The translations under genes and the position numbers were made by a program. A DNA stretch of 41,847 nucleotides from Spirochaetales bacterium Spiro_04 (GTDB taxonomy: Bacteria > Spirochaetota > Spirochaetia > Sphaerochaetales > Sphaerochaetaceae): the NCBI GenBank assembly GCA_001604325.1, contig LVBF01000016.1:1-41847 (forward strand), written 5' to 3'. Positions 5,741 to 17,153 of the stretch are shown one piece after another (the first letter of the stretch is position 1; each line of letters starts with the position of its first letter). Below the pieces are notes generated by a model. That model had not been told where the DNA came from, did no database searches, and worked only from the letters and a program-made list of their open reading frames with translations.

Positions 5741-7834
5741 TCAGTAGAGGAAGCTCTCGATGCGTGAGGCGATCGATGCGCTGTCGCACTCGGGGTGATA
5801 GCTCTCCGGCAGGCTCCTGAGCATGAACGGGCCGTAGCTTTTGGTCATCACCCGGCTGTCGAGGATCAAGACGATGCCGCGGTCGGAGGTGGAGCGCAAG
5901 AGGCGGCCGAACCCCTGCTTGAGCTTCATCGTCGCCGACTGGAGGGCGAGCTGGAAGAAGCCGCTGCCCCCCTCCCGGTCGATGGCCTCACAGCGCGCCT
6001 TGAAGACCGGGTCGCTCGGAACACTGAACGGCAACTTGGTGATGATGACGAGGCGCAGCGTGTCCCCGGGTGCATCGACCCCCTCCCAGAAGGAGGAGGT
6101 GGCGAAGAGCGTCGAGTTCTCCTCGGCGATGAAGGTGTTGAGCAGGGCGTAGCGGTCCCCCTCCCCTTGGCTGAGCAGCAGCATGCCCTCTTCGGCAAAG
6201 CGATGGGCGATCCCCTCCTTCACCGCCTTCAGCACGGCATAGGAGGTGAAGAGCACCAAGGCCCCGCCTCCCGAGGTATGCACACTCTCCCAGACGTGCT
6301 CCCGCAGGTACTCCAGATACGGCTCATCGGCCTTCGCCGGCGGCGGGGGCGCATCATGGGGGGTGAGGAGCATCAAGCGCTCCTTGTAATCGAAGGGTGA
6401 GAGGAAGACCCCCTTCAAAAAGGGGCGGCTCTCACTATACGGCAACCCGACCCGACTCGACCAAAAGGCGAACTCATCGCCCAGGTCCATCGTCGCCGAG
6501 GTACAGACCACCGTCTCGAGCTTGGAGAAGAGCGCTTCGGTGAGGATCGGTGCGATGGAGAGCGGGGTGATGCAGACCTGGATCCTCACCTGGGAGCGGA
6601 CTCGCTCGGCGTTGAACCAGTGGATCTCGTCCCCCCACCCGGCAAAGTCACAGAAGCGGGAGAGGACATCGGCCATGGCGGTGATGCGGTCGCTGCGCAC
6701 CTTCAGCTCAGTGGAGCGCCCCTCCAGCTCGCTGGGGACCTTCACATCAGAGACGAGGCTGTTGATTCTCGCCCCCAGACGCGACGCGGTCTCGGCGATG
6801 GCGAGGGCGGCCTCTTTGAAGGAGGTGAGGCGACCCTGGTGCTCCACCTTGATCAAGACCGGCTGGTAGTCGTTCTTCTGGAAGACCGAGAGCAGGTATT
6901 GGTCGAGCGTCTCCACCTGCTGCAGCAGAAGGTGGATCAGATCCTTGATCGCCTCGATGCGCTCCACCTCAGGAGTATAGGAGCCGATCTGGTCGAGCAG
7001 CGACTGCTTGCTGTAGCGGCTTGAGCGCTGGATCTTGTGCACCTGGCGCAGCAGCGAGGAGCTGTCGTACTCCGCTTTGAAATACTCACTGGCGTTGGCC
7101 TCGATGTTGTGCGCCTCGTCGATGACCAGGTGGCCGAAGGCAGGGAGGATCGCCTCCTCGTCGTACCCGGTGTCGTTGAGGTTGCGCCGCTGTGCATCAC
7201 TGAAGAGCAGATGGTGGTTGCTGATGACGATCTGCGCCTCCCGGGCCCGAGCCTTCGCCTTGAAGAAGAAGCACTCCTTGAAGTAGGGGCAGCTGTGGGC
7301 TGGACAGAGATCGCTGTCGCAGCAGCTCTCGCTGAAGAGCTCCCCGCTGATGGAGAACCCCAGATCACTGAACAGGCCGCTCTTCGTGGTGCGCATCCAC
7401 CGCTCCACCTGGGAGAGCTCGCTCTGTGGATCGGCGGCCACGATCGGGGAGTCGCCCTTCACCTGGAGAAAGCGCTGGATGCAGATGTAATTGGAGCGCC
7501 CCACGGCGAGGGCCGTCGTGCACTCGAGGCCCAGGCAGGAGAGGAGGATCGGCAGGTCCTTCTCGAAGAGCTGGCGCTGCAGGTTGATGGTGCTGGTGGC
7601 CACCACGGTCCGCTCGTCGGGAAACTCCTTGGCCCGGGAGGCGGCGACGGCGAGGTAGGCGAATGACTTGCCGATGCCGGTGCCCGCCTCGGCGGCGCAG
7701 ATCGCCCCTCTTTCATAGCTCTCACGGACCAGGTCCGCCATGAGCAGCTGCCCTTCACGGAATTCATAGCTGGGGAAGTGAGCTTCCAGCAAGCCGTCCT
7801 TATCGAAAATCTTGTAGATGTCATCCTTCGTCAA
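5741..7834 (-). CDS. dinG: DinG-family (XPD-like) ATP-dependent DNA helicase
   Basis: 697 residues. Walker A AEAGTGIGKS (about 48-57), a cysteine cluster consistent with the 4Fe-4S domain (C118 and C171-C188, CCDSDLCPAHSCPYFKEC), the DEAH box VIDEAHN (238-), then FATSSFWEGVDAPG and QGFGRLLRS in the C-terminal motor domain. It is a superfamily 2 5'-3' helicase acting on damaged or structured DNA. The start is TTG at 7834 with AGGA eight bases upstream, overlapping the end of the response-regulator gene by 14 bp. It is the last gene of the murG operon and ends at a terminator shared with groES. Confidence 0.9.
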   Translation of the reverse strand: MTKDDIYKIFDKDGLLEAHFPSYEFREGQLLMADLVRESYERGAICAAEAGTGIGKSFAYLAVAASRAKEFPDERTVVATSTINLQRQLFEKDLPILLSCLGLECTTALAVGRSNYICIQRFLQVKGDSPIVAADPQSELSQVERWMRTTKSGLFSDLGFSISGELFSESCCDSDLCPAHSCPYFKECFFFKAKARAREAQIVISNHHLLFSDAQRRNLNDTGYDEEAILPAFGHLVIDEAHNIEANASEYFKAEYDSSSLLRQVHKIQRSSRYSKQSLLDQIGSYTPEVERIEAIKDLIHLLLQQVETLDQYLLSVFQKNDYQPVLIKVEHQGRLTSFKEAALAIAETASRLGARINSLVSDVKVPSELEGRSTELKVRSDRITAMADVLSRFCDFAGWGDEIHWFNAERVRSQVRIQVCITPLSIAPILTEALFSKLETVVCTSATMDLGDEFAFWSSRVGLPYSESRPFLKGVFLSPFDYKERLMLLTPHDAPPPPAKADEPYLEYLREHVWESVHTSGGGALVLFTSYAVLKAVKEGIAHRFAEEGMLLLSQGEGDRYALLNTFIAEENSTLFATSSFWEGVDAPGDTLRLVIITKLPFSVPSDPVFKARCEAIDREGGSGFFQLALQSATMKLKQGFGRLLRSTSDRGIVLILDSRVMTKSYGPFMLRSLPESYHPECDSASIASRIESFLY

Positions 7835-9182
7835 TGTGGTATTCCTGTAGCTTCCTATGCAGCGTCTTCCGCCCGATTCCGAGCACTTCGGCGGCCCGGG
7901 TCTTGTTGCCGCCGCACTGGGCGAGGGTGGAGATGATCAACCGCTTCTCAGCCTCGGCGAGGGTGATGCCCACCTCGAGGCTGACCGAGCCAGCGCTCTC
8001 CGCCTTCCCGATCTGCTGGGGGAGATCCTCGATCTCGATGACCGAACTTCGGGTGAGGACCACCGCGCTCTCGATGCAGTTGCGCAGCTCACGGATATTG
8101 CCCGGCCAATCGTAGGCGAGCAAGGCACGCTTGGCCGCATTGGAGAAGCCTTCGATGGAGCGCCCGTTCTCCTCGCTGAACTGGGTGAGGAAGCTGGTCA
8201 AGAGGAGGGGAATGTCATCCTTGCGCTCGCGAAGCGGCGGGACGACGAGGTGGACGACGTTGAGGCGGTAGTAGAGATCCTCGCGGAAATTCCCCTTCTC
8301 GATCTCAGAGAGGAGGTCCTTGTTGGTGGCACAGATGATCCGCACGTCAACGGAGATGGGTTTCTCTCCCCCGACCCGCTCGAACCGCCGATCCTGCAGG
8401 ACACGGAGCAGCTTGACCTGGGTCTGCAAGTTGATCTCCCCGATCTCATCGAGGAAGATCGTCCCGCCGTCGGCGAGCTCGAAACGGCCGCGCTTCTGGC
8501 TCACCGCACCGGTGAAGGAGCCCTTTTCATGGCCGAAGAGCTCGCTCTCCAAGAGCGATTCGCTGAGGGCGGCGCAGTGGACCTTCACCAGCGGTCCCTT
8601 CCCCCGGTCGGAGAGCTCATGGATCGCATCGGCGACGAGCTCCTTGCCCACCCCACTCTCTCCGGTGATCAAGACGGACGCCTTGGTCGGGGCCACCTGG
8701 GCCACGGTATCCATCAGGGCGACCATCTTTGCGCTCTTTCCGATGATCCGGTCGTAGCGGTTTCGCGCCTTCAAGAGGGCGACCTCCTCCTTCAACCGCT
8801 CATGCTCAGCGTAGAGGTCGCTGGAGGAGAGCGCTTTCTTGACCACCAAGGAGAGGCGGTCGAGGTCGACCGGCTTGGTGAAGAAGTCGATGGCACCGCC
8901 GCGCATTGCATCAACCGCGCTCTCGATGGAGCCGTGGCCGGTGAGGATGATCACCGGGAGGCGGGGATAGGCCCCGTTGATCCGCCTCAGCAGCTCATCA
9001 CCGCCCATCTTGGGCATGCGCAGGTCGGTGATGACCAGATCGACCGGGTGGGTGTTGATGGTCTTCCACGCCTCCTCACCGTTGGAGGCGACGAGGGCTT
9101 CATACCCCTCCAACTCCATGGCGAGGGCCAGCCCGCTTTGGATGTTCTTCTCATCATCGCAGATCAGGATATTACGCTTCAT
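7821..9182 (-). CDS. NtrC-family sigma-54-dependent response regulator (AtcR-like)
   Basis: 453 residues in three domains. The receiver (1-120) has D9, D10, phospho-acceptor D53, T81 and K103. The AAA+ activator domain (about 140-375) has Walker A GESGVGKE, the sigma-54 contact loop as GSFTGA (usual form GAFTGA) and Walker B GGTIFLDEIG. A Fis-type helix-turn-helix (about 405-450) includes GGNKTRAAEVLGIGRKTLHRKL. It should hydrolyse ATP to open RpoN promoters when phosphorylated by the kinase encoded just upstream (11-bp overlap). The neighbourhood matches what I recall of Treponema AtcR. The sigma-54 promoter at 4585-4601 is an obvious candidate target. Confidence 0.93.
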   Translation of the reverse strand: MKRNILICDDEKNIQSGLALAMELEGYEALVASNGEEAWKTINTHPVDLVITDLRMPKMGGDELLRRINGAYPRLPVIILTGHGSIESAVDAMRGGAIDFFTKPVDLDRLSLVVKKALSSSDLYAEHERLKEEVALLKARNRYDRIIGKSAKMVALMDTVAQVAPTKASVLITGESGVGKELVADAIHELSDRGKGPLVKVHCAALSESLLESELFGHEKGSFTGAVSQKRGRFELADGGTIFLDEIGEINLQTQVKLLRVLQDRRFERVGGEKPISVDVRIICATNKDLLSEIEKGNFREDLYYRLNVVHLVVPPLRERKDDIPLLLTSFLTQFSEENGRSIEGFSNAAKRALLAYDWPGNIRELRNCIESAVVLTRSSVIEIEDLPQQIGKAESAGSVSLEVGITLAEAEKRLIISTLAQCGGNKTRAAEVLGIGRKTLHRKLQEYHIDEG

Positions 9183-10365
9183 AGGACACCTCCGTGCTCT
9201 GGGCCTCCTCGATGGCCAGGTACTCGCTCTCCGGCACCGGGAAGTGGAGGGTGAAGAGTGACCCCTCCCCTCTCTTTGATTGCACCGTCACATCCCCGTT
9301 GTGCTCCTTCATGATCTTGTAGACCATCGTCAACCCGAGGCCGGTACCGCTGGCTTTCGTGGTGAAGTACGGCTCGAAGAGCTTCTGGATGGTTTGCTCG
9401 TCCATGCCCTTGCCGGTATCGCCGACCTGGACGGTGACCTCGTTGCCCTCATGGCGCACCGCGATGGTCATGATCCCCCCATCCTCCATCGCGGCCATCG
9501 CGTTCTTGATGAGGTTGAGGAGCGCCTGCTTGACCAGGTGGTCGTCGAAGAAAATGCGCGGCAGGAAGGAGGCGAACTCCTCGTTGAGGGTGATCTTGTG
9601 GGCAGCGAGCTCAACCTTGGCGAAGGCACAGACCTCGGCGACCGTTCCCCTGATCTGAGCGAGGCGCGGGCGGCTATCCAGCGGCTTGACGGCGAAGAGG
9701 AAGTCGACGACGATCGTGTTGAGCCGCGCGATCTCCTCCTCAAGGACATCGATGTAGCGCGACGCGTCCTCTTCCGTGAGACAGGTCTGACGGGCGAACG
9801 CCTTGCGCAGCAGCTGCAGGTGGATGTCCATCGCCGCCAACGGATTCTTGATCTCGTGGGCCACCCCCGCCGCCATCGTCGTCAGGCTGGCGAGGTTCTC
9901 GCTGCGCCTGAGCCTTCGTTCGGCCGCATTGTGGGCCGTCACGTCGGTGAGCATGATGACGAGGGAGGAGTCCTTGGCGGTCCCAGACCGCTTGTAGGCG
10001 GTGACGGTGACCGCGATGGTCTGGATCTTGTCCCCCTTCTGGAAGGAGAACTCGTTCTCCGCCTCCTCATCCATCTGTTGCACCTGGCCTGTGATGTACG
10101 CCGTGATGTGCTCATCCGTCAGGGCGTCTTCGAGCGCCATCCCCTCCCAGGAGCGGCTGCGGACCATCGGGACCAGGGTGCGGCAGTTGGAGGTGGCATA
10201 CCGGATCACAAGCGATGCGTCGGTGAGGATGACCCCATCCTCGATCGACTCGAGTACGTTCTCCAGCATCTCCAGTTCATTGGAGAGGCTCTCCAGCACG
10301 CCGACGATTTGGCGGGTGTCGAGTTGATCGATCTTGGCGATCGCCCGTTGGACAAAGTTTCTCAT
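9172..10365 (-). CDS. Soluble PAS-domain sensor histidine kinase (NtrB/AtcS-like)
   Basis: 397 residues without membrane segments. A PAS domain (about 35-145) is followed by a dimerisation and phosphotransfer domain with H170 in GVAHEIKNPL, and a HATPase domain with an N-box (NLIKNAMAAM), G1 (DTGKGMD), an F-box (FEPYFTTK) and G2 (GTGLGL). It should phosphorylate D53 of the adjacent activator. A cytoplasmic PAS sensor implies an internal signal such as redox, nitrogen or carbon status. No cofactor-binding residues can be assigned. The ATG overlaps the preceding stop by four bases (ATGA). Confidence 0.92.
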   Translation of the reverse strand: MRNFVQRAIAKIDQLDTRQIVGVLESLSNELEMLENVLESIEDGVILTDASLVIRYATSNCRTLVPMVRSRSWEGMALEDALTDEHITAYITGQVQQMDEEAENEFSFQKGDKIQTIAVTVTAYKRSGTAKDSSLVIMLTDVTAHNAAERRLRRSENLASLTTMAAGVAHEIKNPLAAMDIHLQLLRKAFARQTCLTEEDASRYIDVLEEEIARLNTIVVDFLFAVKPLDSRPRLAQIRGTVAEVCAFAKVELAAHKITLNEEFASFLPRIFFDDHLVKQALLNLIKNAMAAMEDGGIMTIAVRHEGNEVTVQVGDTGKGMDEQTIQKLFEPYFTTKASGTGLGLTMVYKIMKEHNGDVTVQSKRGEGSLFTLHFPVPESEYLAIEEAQSTEVSYEA

Positions 10366-11510
10366 CGTACCTCCAAGAGGGTGTAGTACAGCCCTTGGCC
10401 CATCATCTTCACCTCTTGGTTGTAGAGTTCACCCTGATAATAGCTCTCATTGATGGCTCGGACGGAGCGTGCCGTACGCTCCGCATCCATGGTGCCCGCT
10501 CGTTGCGTGTTTTCAAACTGGGCGAGCAGGAGGCGGAGCAGCTGCTCATACCCGTCCATCGCGGCGATGGTATCGAGAAGGGTGGCGAGCTCGATCGAGG
10601 AGAGGGGTCGCCCCGTGATGATGGAGGCATGGAGGCGCTCGGCCGCGCTCTCCAGCACGGCGAGATCCAAGCCTCCGTTCTCCAGAAAGAACTGCTCGAG
10701 GCTCGCATACTCCTTCTTCGGGTAGTACGGTTCAAGGTACCGCTTCAGCGCCTCGCCGCTGAGCGGGGGGAAGCGCGTCATCCGGGCGCGCGACAGGATC
10801 GTCTGCATGATGCGGGAGGGGTGCTCGCTGATGAGGAAGAAGTAGACATCCTCGGGCGGCTCCTCAAGCAGCTTGAGCAGTGCGTTGCGCGCCGAGGGGT
10901 TCGTCTCCTCCAGCGCCTCGATGATGATGAAGCGCTTCTGGCTGCCGATGGCCGACCGGCTGACCCAATCGGCGATGGAACGCACCTGGGTGATGGTGAT
11001 GGTCGAACTCTTCTTCGCCGCGGTGAGCAGGCGGCGGGTCTGCCTCCTGAGGTCCTCGACCCACTTCTCCCGCTTCTCCTCCTCGCGGCTTTCGATGAAC
11101 TGGCCGACCAATTCGGCGAGGGCGGTCGCCTCGGGGAGGGTATTGAGCTGCGGATGATAGGAGAGCAGCAGTGTCCTCAGCGAACGGATGGCACGTATCT
11201 TCGTGGTCTCGGTGCCCAGGGCCTGGTAGGCGGCGAGGTTGCTCTCGATGAGACAGCGGTGGTCCCTCCGGCTGACGATGAGTAGGTTCTCCATCGTCAG
11301 GCAGCGGGCGCTGTGGCATGCGGGGCAAAGGCAGTGCTCGCTCCCCTCGTTGTGGCAATCGAGGACCCGCACACACTCGAGCGCCCCGGTCATCCGGAGG
11401 CTGTAGGCGGGTCCGGTGAAGAGGTTCACCTGGGCGAAGGTGCCGCCCTCGATCTGGAGGGCGAACCGGTCGGCCAGGTCAGCATGGTAGGGGGAGAGCA
11501 CTTCAAACAT
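10362..11510 (-). CDS. holB: DNA polymerase III delta-prime subunit-like protein
   Basis: 382 residues. The N-terminal AAA+ fold has FTGPAYSLRM where an active loader has its P-loop, so ATP binding is lost, as in delta-prime. Cysteines at 52, 60, 62, 65 and 70 resemble the zinc module of DnaX and delta-prime. The segment NPSARNALLKLLEEPPEDVYF, followed by SRIMQTILSRARMTRF, is the conserved sensor-1 and SRC-like part. It would act in the clamp loader. The ATG at 11510 matches the expected N-terminus and overlaps cvpA by 8 bp. A long charged linker (about 130-170) is unusual. An alternative name would be a generic DnaX-related ATPase. Confidence 0.72.
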   Translation of the reverse strand: MFEVLSPYHADLADRFALQIEGGTFAQVNLFTGPAYSLRMTGALECVRVLDCHNEGSEHCLCPACHSARCLTMENLLIVSRRDHRCLIESNLAAYQALGTETTKIRAIRSLRTLLLSYHPQLNTLPEATALAELVGQFIESREEEKREKWVEDLRRQTRRLLTAAKKSSTITITQVRSIADWVSRSAIGSQKRFIIIEALEETNPSARNALLKLLEEPPEDVYFFLISEHPSRIMQTILSRARMTRFPPLSGEALKRYLEPYYPKKEYASLEQFFLENGGLDLAVLESAAERLHASIITGRPLSSIELATLLDTIAAMDGYEQLLRLLLAQFENTQRAGTMDAERTARSVRAINESYYQGELYNQEVKMMGQGLYYTLLEVR

Positions 11511-12030
11511 TTGGCAACCCCGTCGTGGCACCGATCCAGGCAAAGGATCCTGGGACCAGCGGGCGAACGACGTGCATGACGAACTGGCTCTTGTCCATGA
11601 ATGAGGAGAGGTCGAAGGCGCGTTGCAACTCAAGGACGTAGAGGATCACGGCGCAGGCGATGGCCAGTTCCACCACGCCCCACAAGAAGCCGAGCAGCGC
11701 GTTGACCTGCTTCAACCCGGTGGCGGTGAGCGCGGTTTCGAGGAGACCGCCGACGGTCCTCATCAAGAGATAGCCGACCAAGAAGAGGACGACCCAGGCG
11801 ACCAGACTCGCAAGGAACGGTCCCAAGTTGAACGATTGGGTCAAGATCTCAGCGACGATCTTGGTGAACATCAGGGCGACCAAGAAGCCGATGATGTACC
11901 CGCTTCGATGGGAGAATGCCTTGGCGAACCCGGTGAGGGTCCCGACGATCCCCGCGATGATGGCGAGGCTGAACACGATGATGTCGACCGAATTAAAGTA
12001 GATTGAGGCGATGGTTACTCCCCACTGCAT
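11503..12030 (-). CDS. cvpA: CvpA-family membrane protein
   Basis: 175 residues with four membrane segments (about 15-34, 44-62, 70-92 and 108-132). NSVDIIVFSLAIIAGIVGTLTGFAKAF is the characteristic start of the CvpA family, with the conserved acidic residue in the first helix and GxxxG-like packing. Members are needed for colicin V production or envelope homeostasis, and their molecular role is not settled. GGGGAGGA precedes the ATG, and the gene overlaps murG by 16 bp. The murG-cvpA pairing is, as I recall, also found in Treponema. Confidence 0.85.
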   Translation of the reverse strand: MQWGVTIASIYFNSVDIIVFSLAIIAGIVGTLTGFAKAFSHRSGYIIGFLVALMFTKIVAEILTQSFNLGPFLASLVAWVVLFLVGYLLMRTVGGLLETALTATGLKQVNALLGFLWGVVELAIACAVILYVLELQRAFDLSSFMDKSQFVMHVVRPLVPGSFAWIGATTGLPNV

Positions 12031-13097
12031 GAATGCTTCCTCCCCTGCTCCCTGACCAGATCGGCGATCAGGGAGGCACTTGCCGGCTTTCCAAGGCCGG
12101 CCATCGAATCCGCCAAGGCCCGACGGGCCTGATCATCTTCCAAGAGCGCGCACACCACGGCGGCGAACGTCTCGCTCTCCACATCCTCAGAGAGTACCCG
12201 CGCCGAGCCGTGTTGCTCAAGATGGCGGGCGTTGTCCTCCTGATCTCCCCGACTGTAGGAGCCCGAGAGGGGGATGAGCAGTGCCGGTACCCCGAAGAGC
12301 GCCAACTCGGCGATGGTGTTGGCACCGGCTCGACAGACGACCAGGTCGGCCCGCTCAAGGAGGGCGGGCAGCAGAGATGTGATGAACTCGACCTCTTTGT
12401 AGCGTGGATGCTCCCGGTCGCTCCGGTTTCCCCGTCCGCACTGGTGGTAGACGTAGGCGGAGGCAGTGAGCTGATCGAGCGTGGATTGCACCAGGCGGTT
12501 GATGGTCTGGGACCCCCCGCTTCCCCCGAGGACGAGGAGCAGTTTTTCATCTTCCTTGAGAAACGGCAACACTGCACTCCCCTTCTCATATTCGGCGAGC
12601 GACTTGCGGATCGGGGAGCCGGTGGCGACGATGCGCTTCGTCCTGAGGCGCTCGAACCCCTCCTCGAAGGGGGTGCAGACAATGCGTGAGAATCGGCTGT
12701 TGATCCGGGTGGCCAGCCCCGCCGTGGCATCGCTCTCGTGGCTGATGACGGGGATGCGGAGCAGATAGGCGGCCGCCACCACCGGTGGGGTGACAAAGCC
12801 GCCCTTGGAGAAGAGTACATCGGGGCGATGGCGCGTCAGAATCCACAGTGATGCGAAGAACCCCGCGATGACGAAGGCTGGGTCGATGAGATTGCGATAA
12901 GAGCGATAGCGGCGCAACTTTCCGCTGGGAATGGCGCGAAATTCCAACCCGGCGGCCTCCACGGCTTCCCGTTCGACCCGTTCATCGCGGCCGATGTAGA
13001 AGGCTTGATACCCTTCATCGCCGCTCAGCTCCTCATGCACGGCGAGCGCCGGATAGACATGGCCGAGGGTCCCACCCCCAGTATAGCAAACCACCAT
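12015..13097 (-). CDS. murG: UDP-GlcNAc:undecaprenyl-diphospho-muramoyl-peptide GlcNAc transferase MurG
   Basis: About 360 residues. The glycine-rich acceptor loop TGGGTLGHVYPAL, the segment VLFSKGGFVTPPVVAAAYLL, the donor-binding loop LGGSGGSQTINRL and RAGANTIAELALFGVPALLIPL identify the GT28 family. MurG adds GlcNAc to lipid I on the inner membrane face to make lipid II. I chose the ATG at 13097 because it places the catalytic loop in the usual position; an ATG at 13112 is the alternative, and neither has a strong ribosome site. It heads the operon murG-cvpA-holB-kinase-activator-dinG and lies outside the main dcw array. Confidence 0.94.
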   Translation of the reverse strand: MVVCYTGGGTLGHVYPALAVHEELSGDEGYQAFYIGRDERVEREAVEAAGLEFRAIPSGKLRRYRSYRNLIDPAFVIAGFFASLWILTRHRPDVLFSKGGFVTPPVVAAAYLLRIPVISHESDATAGLATRINSRFSRIVCTPFEEGFERLRTKRIVATGSPIRKSLAEYEKGSAVLPFLKEDEKLLLVLGGSGGSQTINRLVQSTLDQLTASAYVYHQCGRGNRSDREHPRYKEVEFITSLLPALLERADLVVCRAGANTIAELALFGVPALLIPLSGSYSRGDQEDNARHLEQHGSARVLSEDVESETFAAVVCALLEDDQARRALADSMAGLGKPASASLIADLVREQGRKHSCSGE

Positions 13098-13195
13098 GCC
13101 CCATCGTACCATGAAGCGGCGCTCATGAACAGCCAAAAATGGTCCATATTGATACACGTGGGTAGAATTGTCTCGATGTTTTTCCCTCTCTTCCC

Positions 13196-13224
13196 TTTTC
13201 CCAACCGCATTGTATGAGTATACT
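13196..13224 (+). promoter_or_regulatory. Candidate secA promoter
   Basis: TATACT (13219-13224) is a good -10 hexamer about 40 bp before the secA ATG. The -35 is weak: TTTTCC with a 17-bp spacer or TTTCCC with 16. The region is shared with the divergent murG operon. Confidence 0.35.
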
Positions 13225-13264
13225 TTCATCAGGGATCTCCTCCCGCCAACAAGGAAGCAAGCAT

Positions 13265-16023
<2,759 letters not shown>

Positions 16024-16027
<4 letters not shown>

Positions 16028-17112
16028 AAGAACTGGCTGGGATCGAGGGAGATGCCGGACTGCTCGATGCTGAAGAAGAGCGTCGGCCGCTGCCAGTCGG
16101 TGCCGCTGGTGCCGATCGATCCGATGGTGGCGCCCTTGGTCAGGTTCATGCCGATCTTCACCTCGACATTCTCCAGGTGGTGGTAGCTGGTGCGGTACCC
16201 GCCTTCATGGCTGAGGGTGACGAACCGTCCCCTCCCCTGCACCTCATACCCGGCGTCGACGACCTGCCCGGTGCCGGCGGCGACGACCGCTTGGCCCCAG
16301 GAGCCTTGGATCAGGACACCGGAGAGGATCTCGGTAGCCCCGCTGGCGGGGTTCACCCACGGCTGGCCGAAGAGGGCGGTGATCGATCCGGCGGTCGGTT
16401 TCTGGAACTGGATGGGCGCCCGGTCCGTGAGTGGGGCGGATGAGGGAGAGGTAGTGTCCGGGATAAAGAGCTGCTGGCCTACCGTGATGATCTCACTCTT
16501 GAGGCCATTGAGCTCCTGCAGGGTCTTCCAACCGAGGCTGGGGCTATAGGTTCGGGCGATCGTCGAGAGCATGTCCCCCTCGCGCACCGTATAGAGCTGA
16601 CCGTCACGGTCGGGGATCTTCAGCACCACTCCCTCGCGGATCGCCTGGACATTACGGATCTGATTCACGCTGATCAAGGTCTGCGTGCGCAGCCCATAGA
16701 GGGCGGCGATCGAGGTGAGGTCCTCTCCCTCCGCTACCCGGTGGTCGGCATATTGCAGGAGCAGGGGATTCGATTGGGTCGTCTGCGGTCGGTCACTGAG
16801 GGAGACCGCCTGGCGTCGCTCTTCCTCCCCCTTCTGTGTCGCTGCTTCCACGGGGACGACCGGCACCTCTGGCTCGACCGTCGGGGCATCGCTGATCGGG
16901 GCGACCTGGGCAGCCGGCTGGCTGATGGTCACCGTTGGATTCCCTTGGTTCGCCTGAGGAAAGAAACGATACCAGACGATGATGACGACGACACAGATGG
17001 CGATGCCCAACACAATGGTCACGATCAGGGTCCTGCTCGGCCTGGTCGAACCGTCACGTCCTCCGGGGCGAGAGTGTTGACTATCCATGTCATCATAATA
17101 ATCTTTTGCCAT
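16024..17112 (-). CDS. LysM and degenerate LytM (peptidase M23-like) envelope protein
   Basis: 362 residues. A single membrane anchor (about 29-49) precedes a proline-rich linker, two LysM peptidoglycan-binding repeats (about 122-167 and 172-218) and a C-terminal LytM fold (about 245-360). The zinc ligands are mostly gone: the first histidine position reads ILSGVLIQG in place of H-x3-D, and the final H-x-H reads TLFFS. Only the YHHL histidine remains. Such inactive LytM proteins (EnvC and NlpD types) activate cell-wall amidases at division sites; that role is inferred. It is divergent from a class B penicillin-binding protein across only 41 bp. Confidence 0.85.
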
Positions 17113-17153
17113 CGCTCGACATTACCTTTTCTCCATAGTAGTATAAATCCAAG
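17113..17153. promoter_or_regulatory. Compact divergent promoter region
   Basis: A 41-bp gap. The plus strand has TATAAA at 17142-17147, only six bases before the penicillin-binding-protein ATG, with no Shine-Dalgarno sequence. The minus strand has TATACT (17140-17145 as agtata) with TTGGAC 18 bp upstream, inside the start of the plus-strand gene. The two -10 elements overlap. Confidence 0.4.
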
